Below are positions 54,584 through 62,928 of a stretch of 64,000 nt of DNA, in pieces; the first letter of the stretch is position 1, and each line of letters starts with the position of its first letter. Source of the stretch: GCA-2718815 sp963578105. Lineage in GTDB: Bacteria; Planctomycetota; Planctomycetia; Pirellulales; Pirellulaceae. The position numbers were made by a program, and so were the translations under genes. The stretch spans positions 37,437 to 101,436 of the forward strand of contig CAUZBP010000008.1 of NCBI GenBank assembly GCA_963578105.1. The letters run 5' to 3'. The notes under the pieces were generated by a model. It was not told where the DNA came from, made no database searches, and saw only the letters and a program-made list of their open reading frames with translations.

Positions 54584-57338
54584 AGATAAACTCCGGACTG
54601 TTCAAAACCGTGTGACAAAATGTCATCAGTGCCTGCCGGTGTGCCATCGTCGGGTCATCCACGGAAAACTCCTGCCAGCCAGCAGCCAAGTCGGCGATCA
54701 CCGCTTGGGCTCTTTGTCGCTCGTGTGGCATGGGAAGACGCCCTAATGCCCGACGATAGATCGACTCGATTTGCCGATCCACGGCCCCAGGCTCCGCAGC
54801 CAACACGATTTCGGAAAAACGCGTACTGCAATTGCGAACCATCGCACTATTCCACAAGTACAATGCCTGCGTCGGCACCGTTGTCTCCGTACGGTACAGG
54901 CAATTGGGAAGCATCGCGGGTGCATCAAACAATTCGAGCATGGTTAAGGGGTGAGCATGCCGCTGCACCATGTAAACGCTGCGTCGGAAACCCTTTGAAG
55001 TCGCGTGGCTGGTCACTTCTCCACTGGAAGCAACCTTCACTTCAACCGCGGGGCCAAAAGGCGTCGTGTCAAGTTGGCCGGAAACATGCAATAACGAATC
55101 CCGTATCGTTTCGGCATCCAGGCGGCGCAGCGGATATCTCGACAGGAAAACATTGCCCGGGTCGGATTGAAGCGTCCGGGCGTTGGGCATTGAGTTTTGC
55201 CGGTAGACTCCCGACGTCATGATCAAACGGTGCATCTCTTTCAGTTTCCACCCCTGGTCAACGAATTCCTTTGCCAGCCAATCCAGCAGTAGAGGATGAG
55301 AAGGAGGTTCGCTCCTGCTTCCCAAATTATCGGGAGTTACCAGGCCGCGTCCAAAATGATGCTGCCAGATTCGATTCACCATCACGCGTGCCGTCAGCGG
55401 GTGATCGGGTTGCACCAGCCAGCGAGCCAGTGCCAGACGTTGTCCGCTGGTATCGGTACCTCCCGTGGGCTTGATCACCTGGTAAGGTTTCAAACCCCGC
55501 TGCAGCGCCCCGGGCACTCCGGCCAACACTTGCTCGCCATGAACGCGCGGGTCACCCCGCTTCAGAACGTGCACGGCCGTCGGTTCACCCCCCATGTCGA
55601 ACAAGGCGTGAATCACCGGTTCCTCAAGCAACTTTTTTTCTGCCTCGTCGATCTTCTCACGGAGTGGCGGAGCCTCTTTTTTGTATTCTTCATATCGCTC
55701 TTCCAACTGCTTTGTCTCCACCTTCAGCAGTTCTGCGTACTTTTTCCACAGCTTCTGTAATGCGGGGCTGCGCTGCTCTTCAGACAAATCGATGGCTTCT
55801 AATAGCTGTCGATTTTCCAGTGGTGACGGCAGAGGTTGTTCATCGTCGGTGCTGGTTGGTTTGGAACTGGCCAGGCGTTCCCGCTGCAGTTGCTTGCTGA
55901 ACAGAGCCGTTTTTTCGTCGAGCGCCGCCTGGTGTTCCTCGATAGTTTTCCTCAGGGCCGCGTTGTACTCCTCCAGTTGGGCCGACGGCTTGATGGACGG
56001 GTGGTACAACCTGCGCTGATACGGCTTGGCAATGCTGATACCCCCCGGAAAAATCGCCACGTTGGGAATCCGCCAATCGTAAGGATCATAGGCAGTGCGA
56101 AAGATCGCGGCAAAAGAATAATAGTCTCGTTGTGTGATAGGATCGAACTTGTGATCGTGACAGCGAGCACATTCGAATGTAAGACCCAAAACCGCCGTAC
56201 TGAAAATCTCAATCTGCCTGTTGAGAACCCTCATGCGGTTGGGAACCTTGTTGTTCGCGCGCTCGTCAGTTCCATCCGCGGCTGTTCGAAGGAATCCAGT
56301 CGCGATCAACTTGTCAATCTGGTCGGGGGTTAATGACTCGAGTGATTTGTAATCGACGCATTCGTCGCCAGCAATTTGTTCCAGCAGGAACTGGTCATAG
56401 GGTTTGTCAGCGTTGAGCGACCGGATGACATAATCCCGGTAACGCCACATGTACTTGCGGTGTTCATCCCGCCCGCCTCCCACGCCCTGCGTATCACAGT
56501 AGCCGGCAGCATCCAGCCAGTATTTCCCCCAACGTTCGCCATAATGCCGGGAATCGAGCAACCGCTGAATCATACGCTCGTAGGCGGCAGGCTGTACGTC
56601 TGCCAGATAAGCATCCACTTCCCGGGGCGAAGGGGGCAGTCCGATCAAGTCGAAATACGCTCGACGCATCAGGACCAGCCGATCCGCTTCCGGTGAGTAA
56701 CTCAAGTCCCGGGATTCCAGTCGGCGAAGTACAAAAGCGTCAATCGGAGTTCGCAGTTGATGCGGTGAATGTACGGCGGGTTCAACCGGTCGCCGGGGCA
56801 ATTGAAAGGCCCACAAATCCCGGTCCTCCTCATCAATGAATGGAAGGACCGCTGGTGCCTGCCTCCTACCAGCCGTCGAGGATTCTGCGACCGCCCCCGC
56901 CGCAATCCACGCGTGCAACCTTTCAATGTCGTCCGCCCGCGGTCGATAGGCGTAATTTTCATCGCCAAAAAGGTTCTTACGAGGTGGCATCTCGTCGGCA
57001 GCAACCCGTTGATAAACAAGGCTTTTTTGCGGATCACCCGGTACTAACGCAGGACCCGATTTGCCTCCTGCAAGCATACTCTCACGCGTGCGTAAATCCA
57101 GGCCGGCTTCCTGTTTCCATTTGCCGTGGCAGTCCGTGCAAAAAGACCGGAAGATGTTCATCATCATCGCCCGCTCAGTCACTGCATCGCCACCAGACGC
57201 CGGGATTGGTGCAGGCTGTTCGGCTCCACTGACCCGGCAGCAACTCGCCACGATGAGAATCTGCAGCAGGACAACACGCCCTGCATCAGCCAGGGACCTT
57301 TCCCTGCTTTGCAGTTTGATGGTCGGCTCCGGGAACAT
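54573..57338 (-). CDS. PSD1-family protein (PSCyt1-DUF1549-DUF1553) with a coiled coil
   Basis: The ATG at 57338 gives 921 residues with the leader VVLLQILIVASCCRVSGA. Domains: PSCyt1 with CTDCHGKWK near residue 75; DUF1549 with IGLPPSPREV, GERWGKYWLDAAGYCDTQG and the second haem-like ECARCHDHKFDPIT; a heptad-rich stretch about 440-590 (EEYNAALRKTIEEHQAALDE); DUF1553 with LTARVMVNRIWQHHFGRG, MVQRHAHPLTMLELFDAP and the terminal VLNSPEFIYVD. It overlaps the start of the DUF1501 gene by 11 bases. Confidence 0.93.
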   Translation of the reverse strand: MFPEPTIKLQSRERSLADAGRVVLLQILIVASCCRVSGAEQPAPIPASGGDAVTERAMMMNIFRSFCTDCHGKWKQEAGLDLRTRESMLAGGKSGPALVPGDPQKSLVYQRVAADEMPPRKNLFGDENYAYRPRADDIERLHAWIAAGAVAESSTAGRRQAPAVLPFIDEEDRDLWAFQLPRRPVEPAVHSPHQLRTPIDAFVLRRLESRDLSYSPEADRLVLMRRAYFDLIGLPPSPREVDAYLADVQPAAYERMIQRLLDSRHYGERWGKYWLDAAGYCDTQGVGGGRDEHRKYMWRYRDYVIRSLNADKPYDQFLLEQIAGDECVDYKSLESLTPDQIDKLIATGFLRTAADGTDERANNKVPNRMRVLNRQIEIFSTAVLGLTFECARCHDHKFDPITQRDYYSFAAIFRTAYDPYDWRIPNVAIFPGGISIAKPYQRRLYHPSIKPSAQLEEYNAALRKTIEEHQAALDEKTALFSKQLQRERLASSKPTSTDDEQPLPSPLENRQLLEAIDLSEEQRSPALQKLWKKYAELLKVETKQLEERYEEYKKEAPPLREKIDEAEKKLLEEPVIHALFDMGGEPTAVHVLKRGDPRVHGEQVLAGVPGALQRGLKPYQVIKPTGGTDTSGQRLALARWLVQPDHPLTARVMVNRIWQHHFGRGLVTPDNLGSRSEPPSHPLLLDWLAKEFVDQGWKLKEMHRLIMTSGVYRQNSMPNARTLQSDPGNVFLSRYPLRRLDAETIRDSLLHVSGQLDTTPFGPAVEVKVASSGEVTSHATSKGFRRSVYMVQRHAHPLTMLELFDAPAMLPNCLYRTETTVPTQALYLWNSAMVRNCSTRFSEIVLAAEPGAVDRQIESIYRRALGRLPMPHERQRAQAVIADLAAGWQEFSVDDPTMAHRQALMTFCHTVLNSPEFIYVD

Positions 57339-57549
57339 CACATTTTCCCTATCAATCGATCGGTGGGCACACGGACAATCTCTCACACTAATCGGCCCGC
57401 GCTACGTACGCAACCAACACGGGACAAACTGTCCGTTGTTCAGCTCAACAGGTTTTCGCGACGACCATGTCTGGAAGCACCGGGCTGGTTGCCACAACGG
57501 ACAGGCAAGTGGTAGTAGACGTACCTCAACACGAGCGACCATCCGGTGG

Positions 57550-58569
57550 CTAGATCATGTTGTGCTTCTGGATAAATTCCTTGAGTGGACCCAACTGCTC
57601 AAGAGCATTGCTCTTTCGAGGTGGCCTCATCAAGTTGGTCTTGTAGACTCCCGCCAGGTAAAGCAACGACTTGTAACAATGCGGGTAACCCAAAGGTCCA
57701 GTGATCGCGAGCAAACCGTCCTCATATTTAAACGTCATTTCGCGTGCACGCAAAAAATCATTTTTCTCAAGCGCGGCGTAGAACTCCACGCCAATCTGGG
57801 GTGCAAAAGGAGTGATCGGACAAAGGTAAGCCGGTGAACCGATGAGGTAACCGAAAAGAAAATGTTTCATCTGCCCCGCACTGAGAATTGAAAAATCGTA
57901 TGGCTCGGTGGCGCGGATGAAGGCGTGGTATTGATAGAGTTCTTCGTGGCATTTATCGCCGATCAGCTTGGGGATTTTCGCAATGCGCGTCATTAACTCC
58001 GTGGAATAGCTCGTGTCCGAAATGAGAAACGGAAGTTCCGTGCGCCGGTCGATTTCCGCTAGATTATCAAAAATGTCGTCCTCGTTTCGAACCAGCCTCC
58101 CCAGGTGAACATTCATCGCGTCCACACCGGAATCCTCCACCCGGTTAATGAAGTCAATGGTGCGTTTTGTCCACCAGACGCCGGTACCGCCAAGCACCAG
58201 CGTCCTGCCGCGCGCCTGCCCCGCCACCGTACGAATCACCGCCTCCATTTCCTGTTCACTGAGCAAACCCAGTTCGCTGTCACCGTGGGTCATGAACAAT
58301 ATCGGGGCCTTATTCTCACACATAAAATCGACCCAGGCGCGCAAGCTTCCATGATCGATGGAATAGTCCTTGTTGTAGGGCATCGTGATCGACGCCATGG
58401 GTCCCCTGAGTCGTCGCAAGACCGATTGGCAACGTTTGTTCCTCTTGAAATCAGGAGCCCCCTGCACGGGACTTGACCAGGCGAGAGAGCCAAACAGGGG
58501 CACCGAGGCAGCCAACTGATGGATAAAATGTCGTCGACTCTCTGGATCAGACACGAGTGGTACTGGCAC
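57550..58569 (-). CDS. Dihydrodipicolinate-synthase-family protein with a Tat leader
   Basis: A GTG at 58569 with GGAAAGG upstream gives 339 residues; an ATG at 58656 would add 29 residues with no known conservation. The leader SRRHFIHQLAASVPLFGSLAWS (11-32) matches a twin-arginine signal, with a cleavage-like SPVQGA. The TIM barrel resembles DapA/NAL enzymes: ASITMPYNKDYSID, THGDSEL in place of the usual TTGE, and Lys206 in LIGDKCHEE as the probable Schiff-base lysine. Location outside the cytoplasm would be unusual for this family. Neighbours on the same strand are PQQ propellers and PSD1/DUF1501 genes, suggesting a role in an exported pathway. Confidence 0.82.
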   Translation of the reverse strand: MPVPLVSDPESRRHFIHQLAASVPLFGSLAWSSPVQGAPDFKRNKRCQSVLRRLRGPMASITMPYNKDYSIDHGSLRAWVDFMCENKAPILFMTHGDSELGLLSEQEMEAVIRTVAGQARGRTLVLGGTGVWWTKRTIDFINRVEDSGVDAMNVHLGRLVRNEDDIFDNLAEIDRRTELPFLISDTSYSTELMTRIAKIPKLIGDKCHEELYQYHAFIRATEPYDFSILSAGQMKHFLFGYLIGSPAYLCPITPFAPQIGVEFYAALEKNDFLRAREMTFKYEDGLLAITGPLGYPHCYKSLLYLAGVYKTNLMRPPRKSNALEQLGPLKEFIQKHNMI

Positions 58570-58664
58570 GTTGACTTTCCTTTCCACAAATCTATGTGTT
58601 GTGTTATCGACCCCTGAAGCATGCAACTGGTGAACAGAAAAAAGTGCCCATGGCACATCAACGA

Positions 58665-59933
58665 CTACGGAAAGGCAGCCTTTTCGATGCGATACAGATG
58701 CGTGTCGCTGCGCAAGTAGAGGGCCCGGCCGACCGCAGCTGGTGAAGCCAGCAGACTCCCGTCGAGTTGATTCTGGGCGAGGCGATGAAATTCTTTCCCC
58801 GGCGTTAGCAGCGTCGTTTTACCCGCTTCGCTACAGAGACAGATCTTTCCGTCGGCATAAATGGGCGAAGCCGAAAACTTGCCGCCGATGCGTTCCTTCC
58901 AGTGTTCTTCGCCCGAAACCACATCCAGGCACGTCACGATCCCATCGTCTGTCAGCAAATAGAGCTCGTCCGCCACCACCAGCGGCGACGGTACGTGCGG
59001 GATGCCTTCTTCCAGCGTCCAAAGCAGATGAGTCTGCCGGATGTCACCACGACCGTCCGGACGAACAGCATACAGGACCCGCTCGCTGACGTTCTCAAAG
59101 CCTGCAATCACCAGAATTCCCTGGGAGTAAATGGGCCTCGCAACCTCGGAAAATCCCTTGTATCCGAGCCACCAGATCTCCTCACCCGTGCGCGCATCGT
59201 AGGCCGCAACATGATCCGCCGCAGGGCTCACGACTTGTGGTACGCCTTCCACGTTGATAACCAAAGGCGTCGCATAAGCCATCAATGCGAATCCCCCCGA
59301 CTCGCCGAGATCTCTTTTTTGCTCCTCGAGGTGAGCACGAGGCGTTTGCCAGACAATCTGACCGTTCCATTTGTTAAGTGCCACGACAAATTGCTCATCA
59401 GTTCCATCACAATTGAGAATGATCACATCTTCGTAGAGCACGGGTGAACTGGCCCCCGCATACGGTTGGGTGTAGGCAAGTCCGGTCTGCTTCCAAACCA
59501 GTTCACCACTGCTGGTCGAAAGACAGGCCGTTCCAATCACGCCGAAGTGGACATAAACCCGGTCACCATCGATCAGGGGAGTGGGAGTCGCGTAACTGTT
59601 TTTTGCATGGATACGACCTGGATCTTCAACACGAAACAGTTCGACATCATGGACCATTCGCCCCGTACCGCACTCGATACAAACCGCGTGTAGAGAGCAT
59701 CCTTCTTCCACTGCCGTCGTCAACCAGACCTGGTCATCACGGATCACCGGTGACGAGTGGCCACTACCGGGCACCGGTACCTTCCAGGTCACGTTCTTCG
59801 TTTCATTCCACTCGTCAGGAAGATCCTGCGCTACAGCGTGACCTTGACCCTCCGGTCCACGAAACTGCGGCCAGTCCGCTCGTGCCGGCACCAAGTTAAA
59901 AAACAATACTGCAAATAGAACATGAAGTCGCAT
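58665..59933 (-). CDS. Secreted PQQ-binding-like beta-propeller protein
   Basis: The ATG at 59933 gives 422 residues; 23 upstream codons are open but less plausible. A Sec leader (LHVLFAVLFFNLVPARA) precedes an eight-bladed PQQ-like propeller that starts DWPQFRGPEGQG and repeats blades with SGELVWKQT, GQIVWQTPRA and SGEEHWKERIGG. This BamB/PQQ_2-like fold is common in planctomycete secretomes; enzymatic dehydrogenase residues are not evident. It is a close relative of the next gene (60167-61432). It precedes the DHDPS-like gene, with ends 95 bases apart. Confidence 0.87.
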   Translation of the reverse strand: MRLHVLFAVLFFNLVPARADWPQFRGPEGQGHAVAQDLPDEWNETKNVTWKVPVPGSGHSSPVIRDDQVWLTTAVEEGCSLHAVCIECGTGRMVHDVELFRVEDPGRIHAKNSYATPTPLIDGDRVYVHFGVIGTACLSTSSGELVWKQTGLAYTQPYAGASSPVLYEDVIILNCDGTDEQFVVALNKWNGQIVWQTPRAHLEEQKRDLGESGGFALMAYATPLVINVEGVPQVVSPAADHVAAYDARTGEEIWWLGYKGFSEVARPIYSQGILVIAGFENVSERVLYAVRPDGRGDIRQTHLLWTLEEGIPHVPSPLVVADELYLLTDDGIVTCLDVVSGEEHWKERIGGKFSASPIYADGKICLCSEAGKTTLLTPGKEFHRLAQNQLDGSLLASPAAVGRALYLRSDTHLYRIEKAAFP

Positions 59934-60166
59934 GCGGAAATCTCCGTTCGAGTTAGCCAAACACACGTTTGAAACGTGCCATTTTATGCAATTCGGTGTC
60001 ACGTTAGAATCCCCGCTTTGCTACCACCACCGGCGGAAATTCCAATTTGGTGCGGAGAAAAGAGGCTCGTGGACCTGTTCTCTTTCTGAAAACTCACGAG
60101 GGGCGAAGGTAATTTGTCGGGGCTGTTCGACTTGCTGAAGAATGGCCTTACCGCTGACGGAACAAT

Positions 60167-61432
60167 TCACCGGGAGCCTGTTGATCGATCCTCGATGCGA
60201 TAGAGGTGGGTTTGCGTACGAATCAGCAAGGCATCATCGATCACCCCGTAAGAAGCAAGCGTCCGCTCCTGCAAAGCGTTGGTGGCAATCTTTTTGAAAT
60301 TCTTCTCCGCCGCAACGACAATTCCTTCTCCCTCTTCGCTCAGAAAGAACACCTTTCCATCATTGACAATCGGGGACGCGGAATAATTACCTCCCACTCT
60401 TTGTTGCCAATGTACTTCGCCGGTCAAAGCGTTCAGACAGCTTGCAATCCCTTTGTCGGAAATCATAAAGATCGCGTCTTCGACCAAGGCGACACTCGGT
60501 GTGTGAGGAATCTGCCGACTGGCCGACCACTTGACATGACTGTCGGTTACATCTCCCTCGCCGGAAGGATCGATCGCCAGCAGGCTTGAACTGTCATAAC
60601 CCGTGCTGACATAAACCAACCCGTTCCCAAAGACCGGCTTAGGTATCACCGAGTAACCCGCATGTCGAACCAGCCAGTTCACCTGGCCTGTCTCAACATT
60701 CAGCGAGTGAACGACCGAACTTCCCGTGCTGATCAGTTGTTCAACACCGTCCACCCGGATCACCAGGGGTGTACTGAAGGAAAATTTCGCTCCGGCCTCC
60801 ACGTCACGTTCAAATTTCCAAACCACCTCCCCTGTTTCGGTCGACAGGGCAATCACATAGGCTTCCGTCGAACCGTCGACGCTGAAAAACAGTTTATCTC
60901 CATTTACCACGGGAGAACCGCCATTTCCATGAACGGGAGCGTAAAAGAGATCTGCATTTTTCCAGATCACTTCACCGTCCAGATCCAGGCAGGCAGTTCC
61001 CTGATGTCCAAAATGGACATACAGGCGGCCATCCCTAATCACCGGAGTTGGACTGGCATGGCTGTTTTTCTTGTGGATTGGTGGTGCATCTTTGGATTGG
61101 CTGAATATCTCGCGACTCCAACTGACAGAACCGTCCTTTCCGCGCAGGCAGAGGGCCCGCAAAGAGTAACCTTCTTCTTCGTCACCCACCTCAACGGCGG
61201 CAGTCAGGTAGATGTTGCCATCCCAGACCACGGGACTGGACCACCCCTGCCCGGGAAGTTGAACCTTCCAGGCAACATTCGTTTGCTGGTCCCAGGAGAC
61301 CGGCAATTTTGCGCCCGAAGCGACCCCCGTCCCCCTGGGGCCGTGAAAGCAGGTCCAGTCGGCGGCATCCGCTGAGAGTGGTAATAGAGACAGAAAAAAT
61401 ACGGCGCGAAATGTGGACCGTGGAAGTTGCAT
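60167..61432 (-). CDS. Secreted PQQ-binding-like beta-propeller protein, paralogue of the next gene downstream
   Basis: The ATG at 61432 gives 421 residues (a TTG three codons upstream is also open). Leader: FRAVFFLSLLPLSADA. The sequence opens DWTCFHGPRGTGVASGAKLP and has the same blade pattern as the gene at 58665-59933 (QLPGQGWSSPVVWDGNIYLT, TGEVVWKFERDV, TGEVHWQQRVGGNYSAS). The two proteins are diverged paralogues, probably arising by duplication within this block. A structural or ligand-binding role is more likely than oxidation. It follows the DUF1501 gene. Confidence 0.87.
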   Translation of the reverse strand: MQLPRSTFRAVFFLSLLPLSADAADWTCFHGPRGTGVASGAKLPVSWDQQTNVAWKVQLPGQGWSSPVVWDGNIYLTAAVEVGDEEEGYSLRALCLRGKDGSVSWSREIFSQSKDAPPIHKKNSHASPTPVIRDGRLYVHFGHQGTACLDLDGEVIWKNADLFYAPVHGNGGSPVVNGDKLFFSVDGSTEAYVIALSTETGEVVWKFERDVEAGAKFSFSTPLVIRVDGVEQLISTGSSVVHSLNVETGQVNWLVRHAGYSVIPKPVFGNGLVYVSTGYDSSSLLAIDPSGEGDVTDSHVKWSASRQIPHTPSVALVEDAIFMISDKGIASCLNALTGEVHWQQRVGGNYSASPIVNDGKVFFLSEEGEGIVVAAEKNFKKIATNALQERTLASYGVIDDALLIRTQTHLYRIEDRSTGSR

Positions 61433-61479
61433 GGTTTCCAATCTGCTGGTTTTTTGTTTCTGTGGGAATTGGCGTTGAA

Positions 61480-62928
61480 CTAAGCCAGGATCGGCTGTAC
61501 CACCCGCCCTGCCACATCGGTCAAACGATGCTCACGACCTTGATAACGATACGTCAACTGGGTGTGATCGATCCCCAGGCAATGCAAAATGGTGGCATTC
61601 AGGTCGAAGGCTTCCACTGGATTCTCCGCAACGTTGTAACTGAATTCGTCCGTTGCACCGTAACTCATCCCTCCCCGAATACCACCGCCTGCCAACCATA
61701 CCGTGAAACAACGCGGATGATGATCACGACCGTAATTGTCCACGGTCAACTTACCTTGGCAATAGACCGTACGGCCGAATTCGCCGCCCCAGACAACAAG
61801 CGTATCGTCCAGCAGACCTCGCTGCTTCAGGTCAAGGATCAAGGCGGTCGAGGCCTGATCGATGTCATAACACTGGCCTTCAATCTGTTGGGGCAAGTCG
61901 TTGTGGTGGTCCCAGCCACGGTGATACAACTGAATAAAACGCACGCCACTCTCCACCAAACGCCGGGCCAGCAGGCAGTTCGCTGCAAAGGTGCCTCGCT
62001 TGCGGGATTCCGGTCCGTACAAGTCGAACGTGTGCTGCGGCTCATCGGAAAAATCCAGTAAGTCGGGAACCGATGTTTGCATCCGGTAGGCCAATTCATA
62101 CTGGGCAATGCGGGCCGTGATCTCCTGATCGAAAAATCGATCCAAGTTCAATTGATTGAGGGCCGCAACATCGTCGAGCATGCGTCGCCTGAGGCGATCG
62201 TTTACACCAGCCGGATTGGAAAGAAATAATACCGGATCGCCTGACGACCGCAGCTTAACACCCTGGTACTCGCTGGGCAAAAATCCGCTCCCCCAGAGTC
62301 GCTGGTACAACGGCTCACCCTCGGGGCGGCCCGTACCCACCGACGAAATCGCCACGAAAGCGGGCAGATCCGCGTTCTCGCTGGCCAGGCCGTACGAGAC
62401 CCAGGCCCCGATACTTGGCCGACCAGCCGACTCACTTCCCGTTTGCATGAAGGTGATGGCCGGATCGTGGTTGATGGCATTGGTATGCATCGATTTGACA
62501 AAACAGATCTCGTCGGCCACGTGTCTCATATGGGGCAACAGTGAACTGAGCCACGCCCCGGACTGACCATGCTGCGAAAACTTGTACTTCGACGCCGCGA
62601 CGGGCAATGATTTATTGGCCGTGAATCCCGTCAGCCGCTGACCTCGACGAATGGAAGCGGGCAACTCGGTCGAATGAAGTTCGCGCAAGCGGGGCTTGTA
62701 ATCGAACAGATCTATCTGGGACGGCGCCCCCGATTGAAACAGGTAGATAACCCGTTTGGCCGTGGGAGCAAACAACGGAGGCCTCACCTGCCGGGAACCC
62801 GCGTTTGTCCCGGCTGCCAGTGCCCCACTGTCAAGTAATGATGCCAGTGCCGCTGCGCCGATGCCTGACGCTCGCCCGAAAAACTGGCGACGGCTGGAAA
62901 TCCATTGGTGTTGGTGCAGAGGATGCAT
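61480..62928 (-). CDS. DUF1501 protein, Tat-exported
   Basis: Starting at the ATG at 62928, this 482-residue protein overlaps the upstream PSD1 stop as TGATG, a sign of translational coupling; a GTG at 62931 is also possible. Leader SSRRQFFGRASGIGAAALASLL. Body: IYLFQSGAPSQIDLFDYKP, FMQTGSESAGRPSIGAWVS, WGGEFGRTVYCQGKLTVDNYGRDHHPRCF and HCLGIDHTQLTYR. It is a standard-length member. The phrase GAPSQIDLFDYKP is a subgroup variant of the usual GGPSHxDxFDPK. Confidence 0.93.
   Translation of the reverse strand: MHPLHQHQWISSRRQFFGRASGIGAAALASLLDSGALAAGTNAGSRQVRPPLFAPTAKRVIYLFQSGAPSQIDLFDYKPRLRELHSTELPASIRRGQRLTGFTANKSLPVAASKYKFSQHGQSGAWLSSLLPHMRHVADEICFVKSMHTNAINHDPAITFMQTGSESAGRPSIGAWVSYGLASENADLPAFVAISSVGTGRPEGEPLYQRLWGSGFLPSEYQGVKLRSSGDPVLFLSNPAGVNDRLRRRMLDDVAALNQLNLDRFFDQEITARIAQYELAYRMQTSVPDLLDFSDEPQHTFDLYGPESRKRGTFAANCLLARRLVESGVRFIQLYHRGWDHHNDLPQQIEGQCYDIDQASTALILDLKQRGLLDDTLVVWGGEFGRTVYCQGKLTVDNYGRDHHPRCFTVWLAGGGIRGGMSYGATDEFSYNVAENPVEAFDLNATILHCLGIDHTQLTYRYQGREHRLTDVAGRVVQPILA

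Noticed and set aside
61309..62061. 250-codon plus-strand frame opposite DUF1501
   Set aside because: Antisense shadow of conserved coding sequence with no independent support.
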